Shown here in pieces: positions 1-11,074 of a DNA stretch of 64,000 nucleotides. Under the pieces are notes generated by a model. The model saw nothing but the letters and a program-made list of their open reading frames with translations. It was not told where the DNA came from and did no database searches. Each line of letters begins with the position of its first letter. The first letter of the stretch is position 1. The position numbers and the translations under genes are program-made. This stretch comes from Pocillopora verrucosa (Eukaryota > Cnidaria > Anthozoa > Scleractinia > Pocilloporidae): positions 22,287,997-22,351,996 of the forward strand of contig NC_089316.1 in the NCBI RefSeq assembly GCF_036669915.1, read 5' to 3'.

Positions 1-478
1 ACGTAAAACGTGTACAAACACATTTTATTTCCTTTTACTTCCTGATCCGAACAGACGGCTAGGTGTTGATATAGTTGTCTTTCGAAGCAATAATGAAGTA
101 ATCACATATTCATACGGTAGAGGAAATACATCAGAATATTTTTGAAGCTCGTACTTTTATTTCAGGATTCCTTTCTCCAGTTACACCGATATGAGTGTGG
201 ACCTCGTCGTTAATTTTTCTTCACTTCTTCTTCTCTCTTGCTTATTAGTGTATTCATTCACGGGCAGAAATCGAACTTAAAAAGTAACGTAATTGACGTC
301 TACAGCTTCCTTTTTAATGATGAGTTGTTGGACAAAACAGAAGTCTGATGATTGAAGCTATTTTCGTTTTGACCCTAAGGTTTCTTCTATTAGATTGAGA
401 ATTGTTATTTTCCAACAGACGATTCGATCCGCTTTTTTCATGAAGTTAGATTACTAAAAACCTTGTCTTTTAAGGTTA
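1..478. repeat. Copy A of a 478-bp repeat also found in intron 8 of the ROCO gene
   Basis: The sequence from the window edge to about 478 aligns over its whole length with 26714-27196, with scattered substitutions and small indels. In the second copy the similarity stops at the splice acceptor of the first OTU exon (CTTTTCTAG then exon). Here the same place reads CTTTTAAGG and the exon sequence does not follow. It could be a dispersed element that ends at the acceptor, or the edge of a segmental duplication whose other half lies left of the window. No coding sequence is visible in it. Confidence 0.85.
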
Positions 479-1453
479 AAGTGGCAGGCTCCTACAGTCA
501 CTTTGATCGACCCTTGTGAAGAGCCCGGCCTAGTAGAATGACTTCATAGCCACACAGACTATTGATAGAAATTGGCCAACCAGAGCTTTCTTCAGCCTGA
601 TTTATCCAAGATGAACTTTAGAATCTTAGGTTTAATCGGAAGTTGTATAGTATTAGTTGGCTAATGTAATGCATGAAAAGGAAAACAACCCAAATGACAT
701 GGGGTGTATATAGAAAGGACATCACACCGTGAAAAGTTATCGTAACTATTAAAAAGTATTCATGTCTACGGGGAACACAAACTATTACCAATGTTAAACT
801 TTATTTAGGGGGTTTGAATCATGAACTCGATTACTCTTAATTTTAATGGACAAACAAAAACATTCCTTGCAACGTACCATCTGTATGTAGAGCTGAATAA
901 CAACTTGCATTCTTCATATATCGATATTTTAAAACGTAATCGAGGTAATTCCTATACAAAGAAATAATAACACATTTGATCGCGGTTTAAATCATACTGT
1001 TCGATCAGAATGCTGCTTTAGGCTCTACAGCACCATGATCTCAGCAATGCATGAAATAAACAGCACTTACAGTAATATGCTTTCTTCCCACATTTAGAAG
1101 GCAATCGATAAATGAGATAAACTGCAGAAGTCCGTTGGCTTGAAGTGCCTATACTGATTAACATGTAAAAATTAGAAAATCGAGGTTTTTAAGGGTTCAA
1201 GACTCCAGTCTGAACTGATGAGTTGGAAACGTTCCAAATAATAGTACTTTGATGGAGTTTAGGCCGGAGCTATTTTCGGATCTAATTGATGTCAAGTTTA
1301 ATACCGATTGAATTTCTTTTCCTTACGTTCAGCTTCAAACAGCATTTCAGAGCATTTACAGCCATAACTCAACATAGCGTCATAGAACAACAAAATTTTG
1401 CACTCTACGGCTAATTTCGATACTGGCGCTGACGAAGCAACCTCCATTATTGT
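479..1453. other. Spacer, nothing recognised
   Basis: AT-rich sequence without a convincing open frame, tandem repeat or inverted repeat. Confidence 0.5.
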
Positions 1454-1454
1454 T

Positions 1455-1663
1455 TAACCCTTTAACTCTCAGGTCAAATTTGTAATTCTCCTTACTGTCA
1501 ACGATACAATTCTTAAAATATTAGATCGGAGAATTTGATATTGGATCAACCTATTTTCCCCAAATTGATATTTTTCTATATTCTCGTTACTCATCTGGTT
1601 GATATTGTATTTATATTGTAAGGAGAAATTCTGTCTCGGTCACTCATGGGAGTTAAAGGGTAA
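1455..1663. mobile_element. MITE with CCCTTTAACTC termini, copy 1
   Basis: The ends are terminal inverted repeats: TTAACCCTTTAACTCTCA on the left and TGGGAGTTAAAGGGTAA on the right. Internal blocks include TAATTCTCCTTACTGT and TGTAAGGAGAAATTCTGT, which are themselves inverted. Related copies lie at 15903-16119 and, in opposite orientation, 60354-60560; a more distant relative lies at 58872-59084. It has no coding capacity and is a non-autonomous DNA element. Confidence 0.75.
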
Positions 1664-2126
1664 CGATCACAAGGTTTCTATCGAGAGGAAGTCATCGCAC
1701 CGATAAACATTGTGTGACCCCACAAAGTTGACGACAGAGTGTGCCACGACTTGTTTCCTTACAGTCACAACTATACTGCAAACCCCTGAGACAGTCATAA
1801 AGTCATACTTAGCTTCTTGCATGCCTTGTCGTGTCTCGCGACCCGCTCCCCGTCTCTCGCACGAGCAGTTCCATTTCTCGCTCATGCGATATTTTTGGTG
1901 CGTTGTGCCTCGTTTGTCGACATTGGTTTTCCCAAGGGAAGATAAGATTTCATATGATTGGCTTCTTCATTGTCACTTACGAAAGAAAAAGGTTCATTGG
2001 AGATTAACAGCAATCCTTTCGGAATCCAGTTATGAATCAAATAATAACAGTTATTTTCGGTTAAGACGGTCAGGAACTTAGATATTTCACTAAACATCAT
2101 AAGTCGTACAAAATCAGATTTGATCA
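1664..2126. other. Spacer, no supported gene
   Basis: Open frames occur on both strands (about 123 codons on +, 72 on -), but none has a recognisable domain, conserved residues or splice context. I see no other feature. Confidence 0.4.
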
Positions 2127-2270
2127 GCTCCCTATGCGACCTCCATTCCCTTTGCGGTACTTGGATCTAAGCTAATTAATGAATGGAATAGTTTGTCTAA
2201 TAACATTCGAGAATCAAATAGTATTGCAGCCTTTAAAAGGAATGTTTTAAATTTTATTGAGGATAATTAG
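2127..2270 (+). pseudogene. C-terminal relic of a non-LTR retrotransposon reverse transcriptase ORF
   Basis: Reading from 2127 gives APYATSIPFAVLGSKLINEW, then NSLSNNIRES, then AAFKRNVLNFIEDN and a stop at 2268-2270. The order G-(S/A)-K-L-x-N-x-W-N-S-L-x-x-x-I-R followed by a F-K-x-x-L block is typical of the C-terminal tail of LINE ORF2 proteins of the jockey/CR1/L2 type (family knowledge). The frame is closed by a TGA just upstream and no RT core is present, so this is a dead 5'-truncated copy. An AT-rich 3' tail follows. Confidence 0.55.
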
Positions 2271-2777
2271 AACTTTTATTTTTATATTTGTATATATTTC
2301 TCTTACACCTTAATTAGTAGGACATCCCTAGTATGGTGCGTCAGCGCTTTTGGTTGTCTCCTTCTCCACAACGTTTCTTTATTGTAGTGATAAATTTCAT
2401 GTATTATTTATTCATAATCTAGTGGAGTGAATATCAAAGAGAACAAATGAACAAAATAATAGCGAAACACGTGTGTTTTATAACTTTGTAAATTTCCTAG
2501 CTGTCCCATACAGAACCAAAACGTGAAACACCGACTTTTACGTCCTCTTAGCAATGAAACCTCGACAGCAATTTAATCGCGGTTTTACTTTGAACTCAAC
2601 AAGACGCCAACGTTTTACCACACGTCGCCGTAAAGAAATCTTAACTCCCTCAGTTCAAGCGCGACAACAACCTCGAAAAACTTCACCCCGGGATCCCGGC
2701 TTGTAAGAATGAATGTAAACACGGGCTATTTTCGATCATGGCCAGGCAGGTTACCTCACCTACCTGGAGTCTGCAGA
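2271..2777. other. Spacer, nothing recognised
   Basis: AT-rich tail after the LINE relic, then moderately GC-balanced sequence up to about 2700. No supported gene. Confidence 0.4.
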
Positions 2778-2895
2778 ATGCCGAATAGAGCACCGTGCCG
2801 AAAAGAGCACAACGCATAAATTATGACTGATTATGCAATTGAAGCCATCTGGCTACTCAGTATTTGTCGTGCAAGATACGGCTTCGTCGAATTGC
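2778..2895 (+). repeat. Dispersed repeat, copy 1 (partner at 33895-33998, opposite strand)
   Basis: The stretch around GCATAAATTATGACTGATTA and GCAAGATACGGCTTCGTCGA recurs, reverse-complemented and with scattered differences, at 33895-33998. The open frames of about 70-77 codons seen here on both strands sit in this repeat and are not treated as genes. Confidence 0.65.
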
Positions 2896-3647
2896 TCCCT
2901 CTGTATAAGCTGTCCTTTCGGTGACATACTTTGTTTGGTGCTGGATTCTTGTGTAATCTTTAAGTTACTTATTTTACAAAAAGTCAAAACAGCCCACAAG
3001 ACGCTTACATCCCCAAGTGTTACGTTGCGTAAATTGAGTACTGCGGGTCTCCCAATTCTCACTTAGTTTAACCATTACTTAAGTAGCATTATTTAAATTT
3101 AGGCAGCGAGACTTTTTCCATGTATATTGATGTCTGATATTAACCTTTGTTCCCTTAAACCCAGTCTTTCGCGGTTTTTTTTTTCTTCGTCAGTGGCTGT
3201 GTTATCAATGAATCCATTTTTTAGTCTTTAATCACAAATCAGCGCTGAGCTCTAAATTCTCATAGCAGTTGTGATAGCCTCACTGAATCATTTGCAACGT
3301 ATTGTGCTTTAGTGAAATAAAGGCAAATAAAAACGTCAACCAAATTTGTAAAAAATATATTTTTACTTGAATAATGCAACTGGCCGCCGGTTGTAAAACC
3401 TGAAGCTGCTATATAAGGTGAAACGGAGGCAAGGTAACACGTTCCCTCGCTTCCGTTTCACCTTGGTGGGGGGGAGGGGGGAGCGGGTGCGTCTATAAGT
3501 AGGCTAATCAATTTTGTGCTCTCTGCGACATCTGCTCACCAGGAATTTCCTTTCAAATTATTCATCACTACGGTAAAACAGACTAAACGTGTGAATTCCG
3601 CGTAGCGGTATGTTGTCCTGAAAATTTACTATGATTTTCATGATAAT
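2896..3647. other. Spacer with a short G-rich run
   Basis: Positions 3465-3488 hold runs of seven, one of four and one of six G, a possible G-quadruplex on the + strand. Just before it, GTGAAACGGAGGCAAGG and CCTCGCTTCCGTTTCACC (about 3419-3464) form an imperfect inverted repeat. No gene seen. Confidence 0.4.
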
Positions 3648-3829
3648 TTGGTTCTATCAACTGAGTTGATAACTAAGATGGCCGCTGTAAAGAGTTACTA
3701 AAGCTGACCTCTTGATTGCTAACCCTTCGTTAGAGCGAATGACGATGGGCTATCGCTCAAAACGTCAGCTGTAAAAACTATTTACGATGGCCGATTTATA
3801 TGCGCTATCAAATCAGTTGATAAAATTAA
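3648..3829. mobile_element. Foldback element (ATCAACTGAGTTGATAA family), copy 1
   Basis: Left arm: CAACTGAGTTGATAAC, then GCCGCTGTAAAGAGTT and a GCTGACCT block. Right arm: the inverse, with GTCAGCTGTAAAAACT, GATGGCCGATTTATAT and ATCAAATCAGTTGAT. The arms are imperfect and flank a centre around 3730-3750. Related copies lie at 61004-61158 (one arm) and 63749-63920 (nearly complete). The downstream block GGAAACTTACCCCCTTT (about 3869) also follows the 61-kb copy, so the mobile unit may be longer than the hairpin. Confidence 0.7.
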
Positions 3830-4155
3830 GTTATTTTCTAATACCGACGTAGTCTTACAGTTTCTTTGGAAACTTACCCCCTTTAGGATTTTCACTGTCT
3901 GTTTACGAAAAAGATTTAGTCGCTCAAGATTAATTGGTGTCTATTCTACCGTCTTCGAGAAGAGCCTTATCAAAAAATAAAATGATGAGAATAAAAACGT
4001 TGTTTATGGTTTGATTTATTTTCTGGTTCTAACAGGTACTTCAGAGGAATTGTAATCCTGATTAGAAATTCTTTAAAAATTGCTTTGGTAATATTTCAAA
4101 TATAGATTTATTTTGAGCTCACCTCTCATGCATTGCATGGCCAGAGTTCTAAAGA
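3830..4155. other. Spacer after the foldback element
   Basis: Contains the shared tail block near 3869-3886 noted for the foldback element. Nothing else recognised. Confidence 0.4.
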
Positions 4156-4700
4156 ACTGTTTGGTTTTGGTCTCAAAATAAAGAATTCAAAAGCTTGAAG
4201 TCAACCTTTACGCACTCTGTGTAAATTTTATTACAAATGGGACAAAGAATAAAGAGTTCAACTGCAAAGAGAATTCTTTAGTTTTAGTTTCAAAAAAAAA
4301 GTATTCAAAAGTATGAATAATTCAACCTGTGGGTTTAATGTGTAAATGTTGTCACAAATTGAACAAAGAAATTAAAGCTTTATACTGCAAACAGAATTCT
4401 TTAGCTTTAGTTTAAAAAATAAAGTAGTCAAAAGATTGAAGACAGGCCTTTAGTGTAACGTGTACTGAAATGTTACCATAATTCGGAATTCTTTAATTTT
4501 GCTCTCAAAACAAGGTTTTTTAAAGGGTGAGATCAAACTCATAGCGTTTTGCGCAAATTTTTATATAAATTGGACAATGAAGAAGAAGCTGTAATGCAGA
4601 TGCAATTCAAGTTTTGGTTTCAAACTAAAGCTAACCTTAATGAGAAAATTTTGTCACAATTTGGACAAAGAAGAAAAGAGCTATGATACATATAGCTCTA
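4156..4700. repeat. Degenerate tandem repeat with period near 118 bp
   Basis: The block AATTCTTTAG(T/C)TTTAGTTTCAAAA, followed by AAAGTATTCAAAAG and then ACAAATTGAACAAAG, recurs with starts near 4156, 4271, 4394, 4487 and 4604. That gives about five diverged units, the fourth spacing being shorter (about 93 bp). The units are non-coding. Confidence 0.65.
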
Positions 4701-7700
4701 TAAGATATATATATATACACTATATACATACATATATATATACTAGAAGTTCTCAGAGACGTTCAATACGAATGTTTTAGGTATATGGAATGTTTTGGGT
4801 TCTTCGTGAATATTCTATGGCGTTACGTTCTCGTCTGCAAGAGACGAATGTGCTGGATATTTCTTTTGCCTGTGTATCAAATAAGTAAAACACAACGTCA
4901 AACTTTCTTCAGTGCCAAGTTCATGTCAAAATTCTGCCCAATTTGGACACCAAATGATGTTTCACTTTATCGAATGAAGAATATGTAAGCAATGTTAAAC
5001 GTTAGAAACCTAGAAACTGTAAAACTGCTGCTTTTACGAAAAGTAAAAAAAGGAACTTTTTTGCTGCATTTGCCATTAGATTTTAAGGCATCAAGAAACA
5101 GTTAAATTTTCGATTTTAAAGAAAGACCCAATTTATTAAAAAAATTTCGCGTTGTTCTTGACGAGATGTGAGGGCCATTAAACAAACAAAGTTTATTTGG
5201 TAAGTTGAAAGTAAACACGAAAGGTAGTTAATGTGGTTAGAAGCCTTCCAATCACCCGGTTTGTAATATTCAATACATCTCCGAATACTTTTTCCAGCAA
5301 CTTACTACATACGATATGTTCTGCTCTCAACGATAAGTCTCTCTCCAACACAGCTCTAGCTTGGGTAAAATGATAATGTTTATCCTGTGTTGTTCTTAAA
5401 ATTACATCCACACAATCAATAATTAAAGCAGGTCACAACAGCTTTCAATACTCTCCTCCATACAGGATCTCAACCCACCTCACTGAGGTAAGGAGCAAAC
5501 TAAATTACTTTAACTGTTATCTTTCGATGGAAATATCACGTACAGGATGTAATATTTTTATAGTCCTCTTTTCGTCACTAACAAAGAAAAGTACTACTTA
5601 ACCAATGTTCTTGATAAATTACGTTAGAAATGAAGATTGTAAAAAATGTTTACACATAGAGACCTCTTGACTAGTTAAGGCTCTTACCAAATAGGGGGCA
5701 AAATTATTTGAAATTGAAATTGAACACAACTTAAAAAATTATTAATTTATTTTTAACAGAGATGGTTTCTTTGCTTTTGCTTTTTTGTGCAGAAATAAGA
5801 TTTCATTCAACTGAAATACGAAATTGCGCAACAGCGTGCACGTTTATTACCAGAAATCTAGGTCATTTCGTTCTCGTGATACTTCTTGCCTGCGGTGCAC
5901 TCAAAGTTCTACGGAGCATGTCTGAAGGCGTTAATTGGCAAAAACAACAAAGATTGCTTAGATTATGTTGCACTAAAAATAATCTTTCTTCAGCGAATTT
6001 TGAAATAGATTTTAAAGGCAAAAGGAAATATAAACCCGGGGAAAAATTACATCAAGTGGAGAAACTTGTCAGCGGGCACAGTGATGAGGGATCAAATCAT
6101 TATCAAGAGTGATGTAGTTGGGAGCGCTTGCTACTAGGATCGCTCTTGTTAACTCTACCATGCCATTCGTTTAGAAGATAATATGGTATTTCAACCGACA
6201 GGGCAATCTGAGAGTCGTCAATATCTTCAAGGCTGCGATATTTTTTTGCTGAGATGCTAATTCGAAGATTATCCCGAACTTTTTGCCTCTCACAATCGCT
6301 TACTAAATCAGACATGGTTTGAACTTTAAAAAACTAGTAGAGAGATGCGTTGCAGATATTGTAGCAGTGTTGTAATATTTAAATTGTAATTGCCAAGCGG
6401 AAAATATCACAACTACTCACACGACCCACGCACACACGCTTACACACCCTTCGGAGGAGTTCTGCATAGTATATTTTCTAGCCTCGTAAACAGTTGACTG
6501 CTGATTTGCTGACCAGCGTATTTGCGTATACACTATAATAAATCACGCACATAAAGTACCTTCCATAAAAATGTCCGGCTACATTTCCAAAATGGCTCCC
6601 AAAACAACGAAGGAAAAGTGCCGATACGACGAGCATTTTCTGTATTTTTCGCCTTGTTGTGACACCAGTCTACTTAACAGCGCCTTAGGTGAAAAAGTGA
6701 ATTGTTGCTCTTCAAATTCGTTGATTTGCCCGAACTTTTAAGTCGATCTACAGGAAATTCTGGCGGTTCTTACCGGTCGAAACCTTTAATATGTTTCTTT
6801 TTCTAACCGCTTCTAATTCCTAAAAATTGAAAATTGTGTCTATCGCAAATGCATCCAATTTTCGTTTATTTTTTCGATCTTTTTTCTTTTTTAACGACAA
6901 GGGAAGACATTTTATACAGAAATGATAATTAATAACTGGCTTGGGTAGAGAACTTTTAAAGCAAATGCAAAATCTTTGATTTGAGATGACGAGAACATTA
7001 ATTCTTATGTTTACGCAAGATTAACAAAGAACAACAAGTGTAACTGTAATACACGCGACTTGCATCTCATGCACACATTCGGTTCGGGTCCAGGGGTCTG
7101 TTTCTCGAAAGTTCCGGTTACGGACCCGAGGCAATATTTTTTTTAATCAGAATTTTAAAATTAGCAGAGCAGGCTCTGGTACTCTAACCAGTCCATATTG
7201 TTTCTTTAGCTAATATTTTTATTGTATACTTTTTCAAAAACAGAAGAGCTCTATGGGCACGTTAATTTAACCGAACCTTGGAGAAACGGCCCGTAAACTA
7301 CGCAGGAAACGGTTGAAAACTTTTCAATACTTCCACAGTTAGGCCATTTCTGCTGTTTAAAGCATTCACCAACACTTGTACCGTTCCATTATACAAGACT
7401 AAGAAGGGTTCATGCAGAAAAATTGCCCTGTTGTTGATTTTCTCAATCACTGCACGAAAACTTCGATCCTCATACAAGGGTAACCAGAAAAAGAAAGGTG
7501 ACCGGATAAAATCGAATGTATCTTGCTTGGACTGGGTTATTCATTGTATGTTTTACAATGGTATTCAAGTCTGAATTCGCTTCAAAGATCTGCAATGAAA
7601 AAAAAAGGAGAAACCACTTAATGATCAGGTAAAATTTATTCTCAGGTAAGCTACTTGAATGAGATTCCCCTCTCCCTCCGGCCTCCCTGATATAATTTAT

Positions 7701-8661
7701 TTTCTAGATATGTATTGAGATCTCATTTAACCCCTTCGCTGATATCACTGGACGAAAAACAAAATTCCGGTCACGGAAGTGTTGCTAAAACCTGTGTTTC
7801 CATTGCGGAAACGTAACGGCTAACATGTGTTTCCGTTAACAGAATCATGATATCTACTCTCGTTGCTGTGGACACAGCGGAACCGGACCACTTTTCTACA
7901 TGTTTCCGATGGAGAAGAGGACAAGATTTTTTATTACTTTGAAAAAATGTGAAAAACTCCAAATTTTGGAGATCACTGAAATGACTCTTTATCCTGAGTG
8001 TTATTTATTATTCTTACATCAATTTTAACTATTACTTAGCGGTAAATCCTCTCTCAACCTGCGCATGCACACAGAAAAAACCTAAGACTAAAAAATGTTT
8101 AGTGAAGAGATAAAATTGACAGCGTACTAAAAAGTGACCGTCACGTGTTAGACCTTTTCGACGTTTTGCTCCTTATATGCAGTCCAACTGGTGCATCAGT
8201 AGAAAAGGAGAGCCTGTAGCTTTTATATAAACGATCCGTTTGCCTTTCCTTGTGTGGCGACTCCGCATACTGTGCGCCCTGCTCCCATATAAACCTGTAT
8301 ATAGTTATCAGTGATTTTAGAAGACTGCTGACACCAACCGCTGTCTCGATTGAGCCATCCTTTGCGTGGATAATAGCTGAGATAATTGGAACTCGCAGTG
8401 ATTTGGGCGTCAGGTAGGATGTTTGGATCCTCTACTCCTAACGCTTCGCAAGATGGTGCAGCTGGAAGAAATGTAAATTCAGAACTTTTGTATATATTAT
8501 TTCAACACGCTCGTTGCGCTGGTAATCAGATCTTTGACACATGTATTCTACGTATTCCACGGCATTTTCTTTTGAGGTTTCCTTGTAATTGCTACTTTAA
8601 GTGTAATATCGGTTTTTTTATACAAATGTAGATGCCCTTCGCAAACCAAGCTACAAACCTT
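4701..8661. other. Long spacer, no supported gene
   Basis: A TA-rich microsatellite lies at about 4706-4742. Open frames near 4785-4988, 5762-6112 (+) and 7771-7962 (-) show no domain, splice context or conserved motif. Around 7100-7300 there is a degenerate block (CGGTTACGGACCCGAGG) whose meaning I cannot tell. Confidence 0.35.
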
Positions 8662-8722
8662 GTTTTTCTGCTCGATTTTATGGCCCAGGCACAAAGATGG
8701 TCATAAATCCGAGCAGAAAAAA
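8662..8722. repeat. Short inverted repeat (hairpin)
   Basis: TTTTTCTGCTCGATTTTATG is followed after a short loop by CATAAATCCGAGCAGAAAAA, giving a stem of about 20 bp with one mismatch. No gene flanks it closely. It may be a small foldback element. Confidence 0.6.
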
Positions 8723-9130
8723 GGGAAGGTTCTGCCAGTAAATAGACAAATAAATAAATAAGTTGATAAATAATTAATCAAATAAATAAATTTAAAGGAT
8801 AAAACAACTTGACATGGATCTACTTTACCAACATAATAAGTGCTTTATCAAGTTTTATTACACTGATGTCAACAAATACGAGCAATTGAGTCTTGTTACC
8901 CGCTGTTTCCATATCGCAAGGAACAAGAACTGTTTTTCCCTTTATAATGGAATCAAGCCAGTAACTGCCACTGGTCGCTTTCCCCTCTTCGCTTGCTTTT
9001 ATATCTTTACACGTTTCCCCTGGAAATTCAGGAATGGAGCCAAGAGGAACTGAGGATGGAGAATAGTTTTATCAGGTACAAATTACTTCAATGAGCGCCA
9101 GTGCTAAGGCTGCCTTTTGTTGAATCTCAC
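8723..9130. other. Spacer, nothing recognised
   Basis: AT-rich, with an AAATAAATAAATAA-like run near 8745-8800. An open frame of 79 codons at 8814 on + has no recognisable content. Confidence 0.4.
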
Positions 9131-9434
9131 CTCTTTTCTTATTACTCCTAACATAGTATCTCTCAGAATTTGGCACAAAGTTCTCTGGTCTGGCTTCCTT
9201 AGTCCTGTTGTTTAGTTCACATAGCTATTCTGAAATGACGTAGTTGAAGCTGTGACACCTGAAATCATTGTAACATGCCTGATGGCATTCAAATGCAATC
9301 GATGATCTCATTGTCCTGAAGGTGTGTCCTCGCAGCATCATACCGGAAATGGCATGCTCATCCTCCTTGCATTGTTGAGTGAAAACTTCGGACACGTAGC
9401 ACATGCACAGTACAATTACAATGCAGAATCGCAT
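9131..9434 (-). pseudogene. First exon of a secreted PAN/Apple-domain protein, interrupted by an in-frame TAG
   Basis: From the ATG at 9434 the product begins MRFCIVIVLCMCYVSEVFTQ, a good signal peptide. A PAN/Apple domain follows with the expected pattern: GMMLRGHTFR, then FECHQACYNDFRCHSFNYVI. TAG stops the frame at 9227-9225. Past the stop the same frame continues to match the family: LCELNNRTKEARPENFVPNS, then ERYYV, up to a good splice donor (AGAG|GTGAGA, intron from 9130 downward). A single nonsense change inside an otherwise intact exon therefore fits best. PAN proteins are secreted or surface proteins, often with EGF or lectin modules. No further exon was found to the left. A start 52 codons upstream is possible but would bury the signal peptide. 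Confidence 0.7.
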
Positions 9435-10070
9435 TGTTATTAGCACTGACTCGTCCTTTTCTGTAAGAGAAATTTCATAGGCTGACATTTGGATGATTTG
9501 GGTGGAAGAAAGAGCTATAATGCGAAATTTTTCAATCATGGTTGAGAATGCACCAAAATTAAAGAAAAGAAAGGAGAAAAAATAGAACAATCAAAGTGGG
9601 GATGGATTTTGACACTTGAGATGCAGTTTGGACGACAGCTTTGTTCGTTGTAAAACCAGCGAACTTATAGAACTTACTTGTTTATCACACAATCCATGCT
9701 CTTTTTCGTTTTTGAAACATTCATCATAACTTTTGAAGTGCGATGTATCTTTTCTTTAAAAAGTATTTCTGCACGCCTTAGGACAACAACTACCTGGAAA
9801 CTTTGATTTAGGTGCACCATTACGGGATTATTTTTAACTTTTTTTTACGATGAGCGGTTAAAATTTGTTACCTTTTACGCTTAACGGTTAAGTTTTATAG
9901 CCGTTTTACGGCCATAAAAGAGAATGTCCTCTACCCTGGCCTAGTGTCTGACAGAAAGTTTGTTTTCGCAGACGAAGTCATTTTTTACAATCTTAAACCA
10001 TATTTCAACGGAATACGGTTGTCTTTTGTTGACATATTCATTCATCCAAGATCAATGTTTAAGATCAATG
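9435..10070. other. Spacer upstream of the PAN exon
   Basis: Would contain the promoter of the PAN gene; no clear TATA box or other site stands out. Nothing else recognised. Confidence 0.35.
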
Positions 10071-10526
10071 CCAAGCCTAAAAGCGGAGCTCGCATTTTTT
10101 TTCCCGCACGTCCCAAGGGCACAAGGCCTTGCCCCGGCCAGGACTAGAACCCGGGTCGTCCCGCTCGGGGCCCAGTGCACTGACCACTGGACTACTGGAC
10201 AAAGCCGTGGCGCTGGCGTGCCCGCGGTACAGTTGACCACGCATGTTAAAAGTAGCACCTTGTACGGTCGTGCGGTCGTGCGGTCGTGCGGTCGTGCGGT
10301 CGTGCGGTCGTGCGGTCGTGCGGTCGTGCGGTCGTGCGGTCGTGCGGTCGTGCGGTCGTGCGGTCGTGCGGTCGTGCGGTCGTGCGGTCGTGCGGTCGTG
10401 CGGTCGTGCGGTCGTGCGGTCGTGCGGTCGTACGGTAGTAAGTCCAAATTTTTTCGGCTTGATGGGTTACTATTACTACTACCATTTTGTATAATCATGG
10501 AACTACGCTCTGCGAGCTCCGCTATA
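10071..10526 (-). mobile_element. tRNA-like SINE or MITE with internal 8-bp minisatellite, copy 1
   Basis: The ends are inverted: AAGCGGAGCTCGCA near 10080 and TGCGAGCTCCGCT near 10510. On the minus strand, 10196-10131 carries polymerase III promoter-like boxes: TAGTCCAGTGGTCAGTGCA (A box) and GGGTTCTAGTCC (B box). Between the tRNA-like head and the right end sits the CGGTCGTG array. A second copy with almost no array lies at 29795-30090. Long open frames on both strands here come only from the array. Confidence 0.75.
10265..10432. repeat. Perfect 8-bp minisatellite, 21 units of CGGTCGTG
   Basis: The array is 168 bp long and without error except that the last unit ends in TA instead of TG. 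It is followed by CGGTAGTA. The equivalent place in the other copy of the host element (about 29987-30014) holds only about three damaged units. The perfection points to very recent expansion by slippage or unequal exchange, or to an assembly-sensitive locus. Eight is not a multiple of three, so the three frames cycle and give artificial repeat proteins. Confidence 0.95.
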
Positions 10527-11074
10527 ATTGACTCACACAAATCTGCAAGAGAGAATAAACACAAAACAAAATCAAATTTAACTATCCCATCCTTTAGGAA
10601 GACGTAATGATACAATATTGGGATTTTTTAAAGATCATAAATAAAAATAAAATAAACATGGCAACTTAGAAAATCGGATAAGTTCTGCAAGCACTTTTAT
10701 AGTTTAGAAGCTTTAGACTTCTCTTTACATATTTTGTTATTCTTTTAAAGGAGTTGTGTAAAGCTCATTAATCATTAAGCGGCTAGTACAGTCCTCAAAC
10801 ACTTAGATGTCTATTCACGCTTAACCAGTGTGGAGAAGATCAAAATTAAACAACGAAATTTGACACTCTGGTCATTATAGACATATCGCGTCATTTAAAG
10901 GGACACAAACGAGTTAAAATACGTTACAGTGTTTGGTGAATGCTTTCCATTTCTCCCGAAATTTAGCTCACAGAACTCCATGAACCAACCCTCCTTTCCG
11001 CAAATTTGTTTCCATCATTAATGATGGAAACAAAAACTTACCATCTCTCTTATTTCTATCTAAAAACATTACGC
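10527..11074. other. Spacer, nothing recognised
   Basis: AT-rich sequence. The palindromic TTTCCATCATTAATGATGGAAA lies close to its right end, at about 11010-11031. Confidence 0.4.

Noticed and set aside
4706-4742. TATA-type promoter
   Set aside because: It is a TA microsatellite with no gene start within reach.
9960-10615. Open frames of 215 (+) and 187 (-) codons over the 8-bp array
   Set aside because: They arise only because an 8-bp unit without stops stays open in every frame. The product is an artificial repeat.
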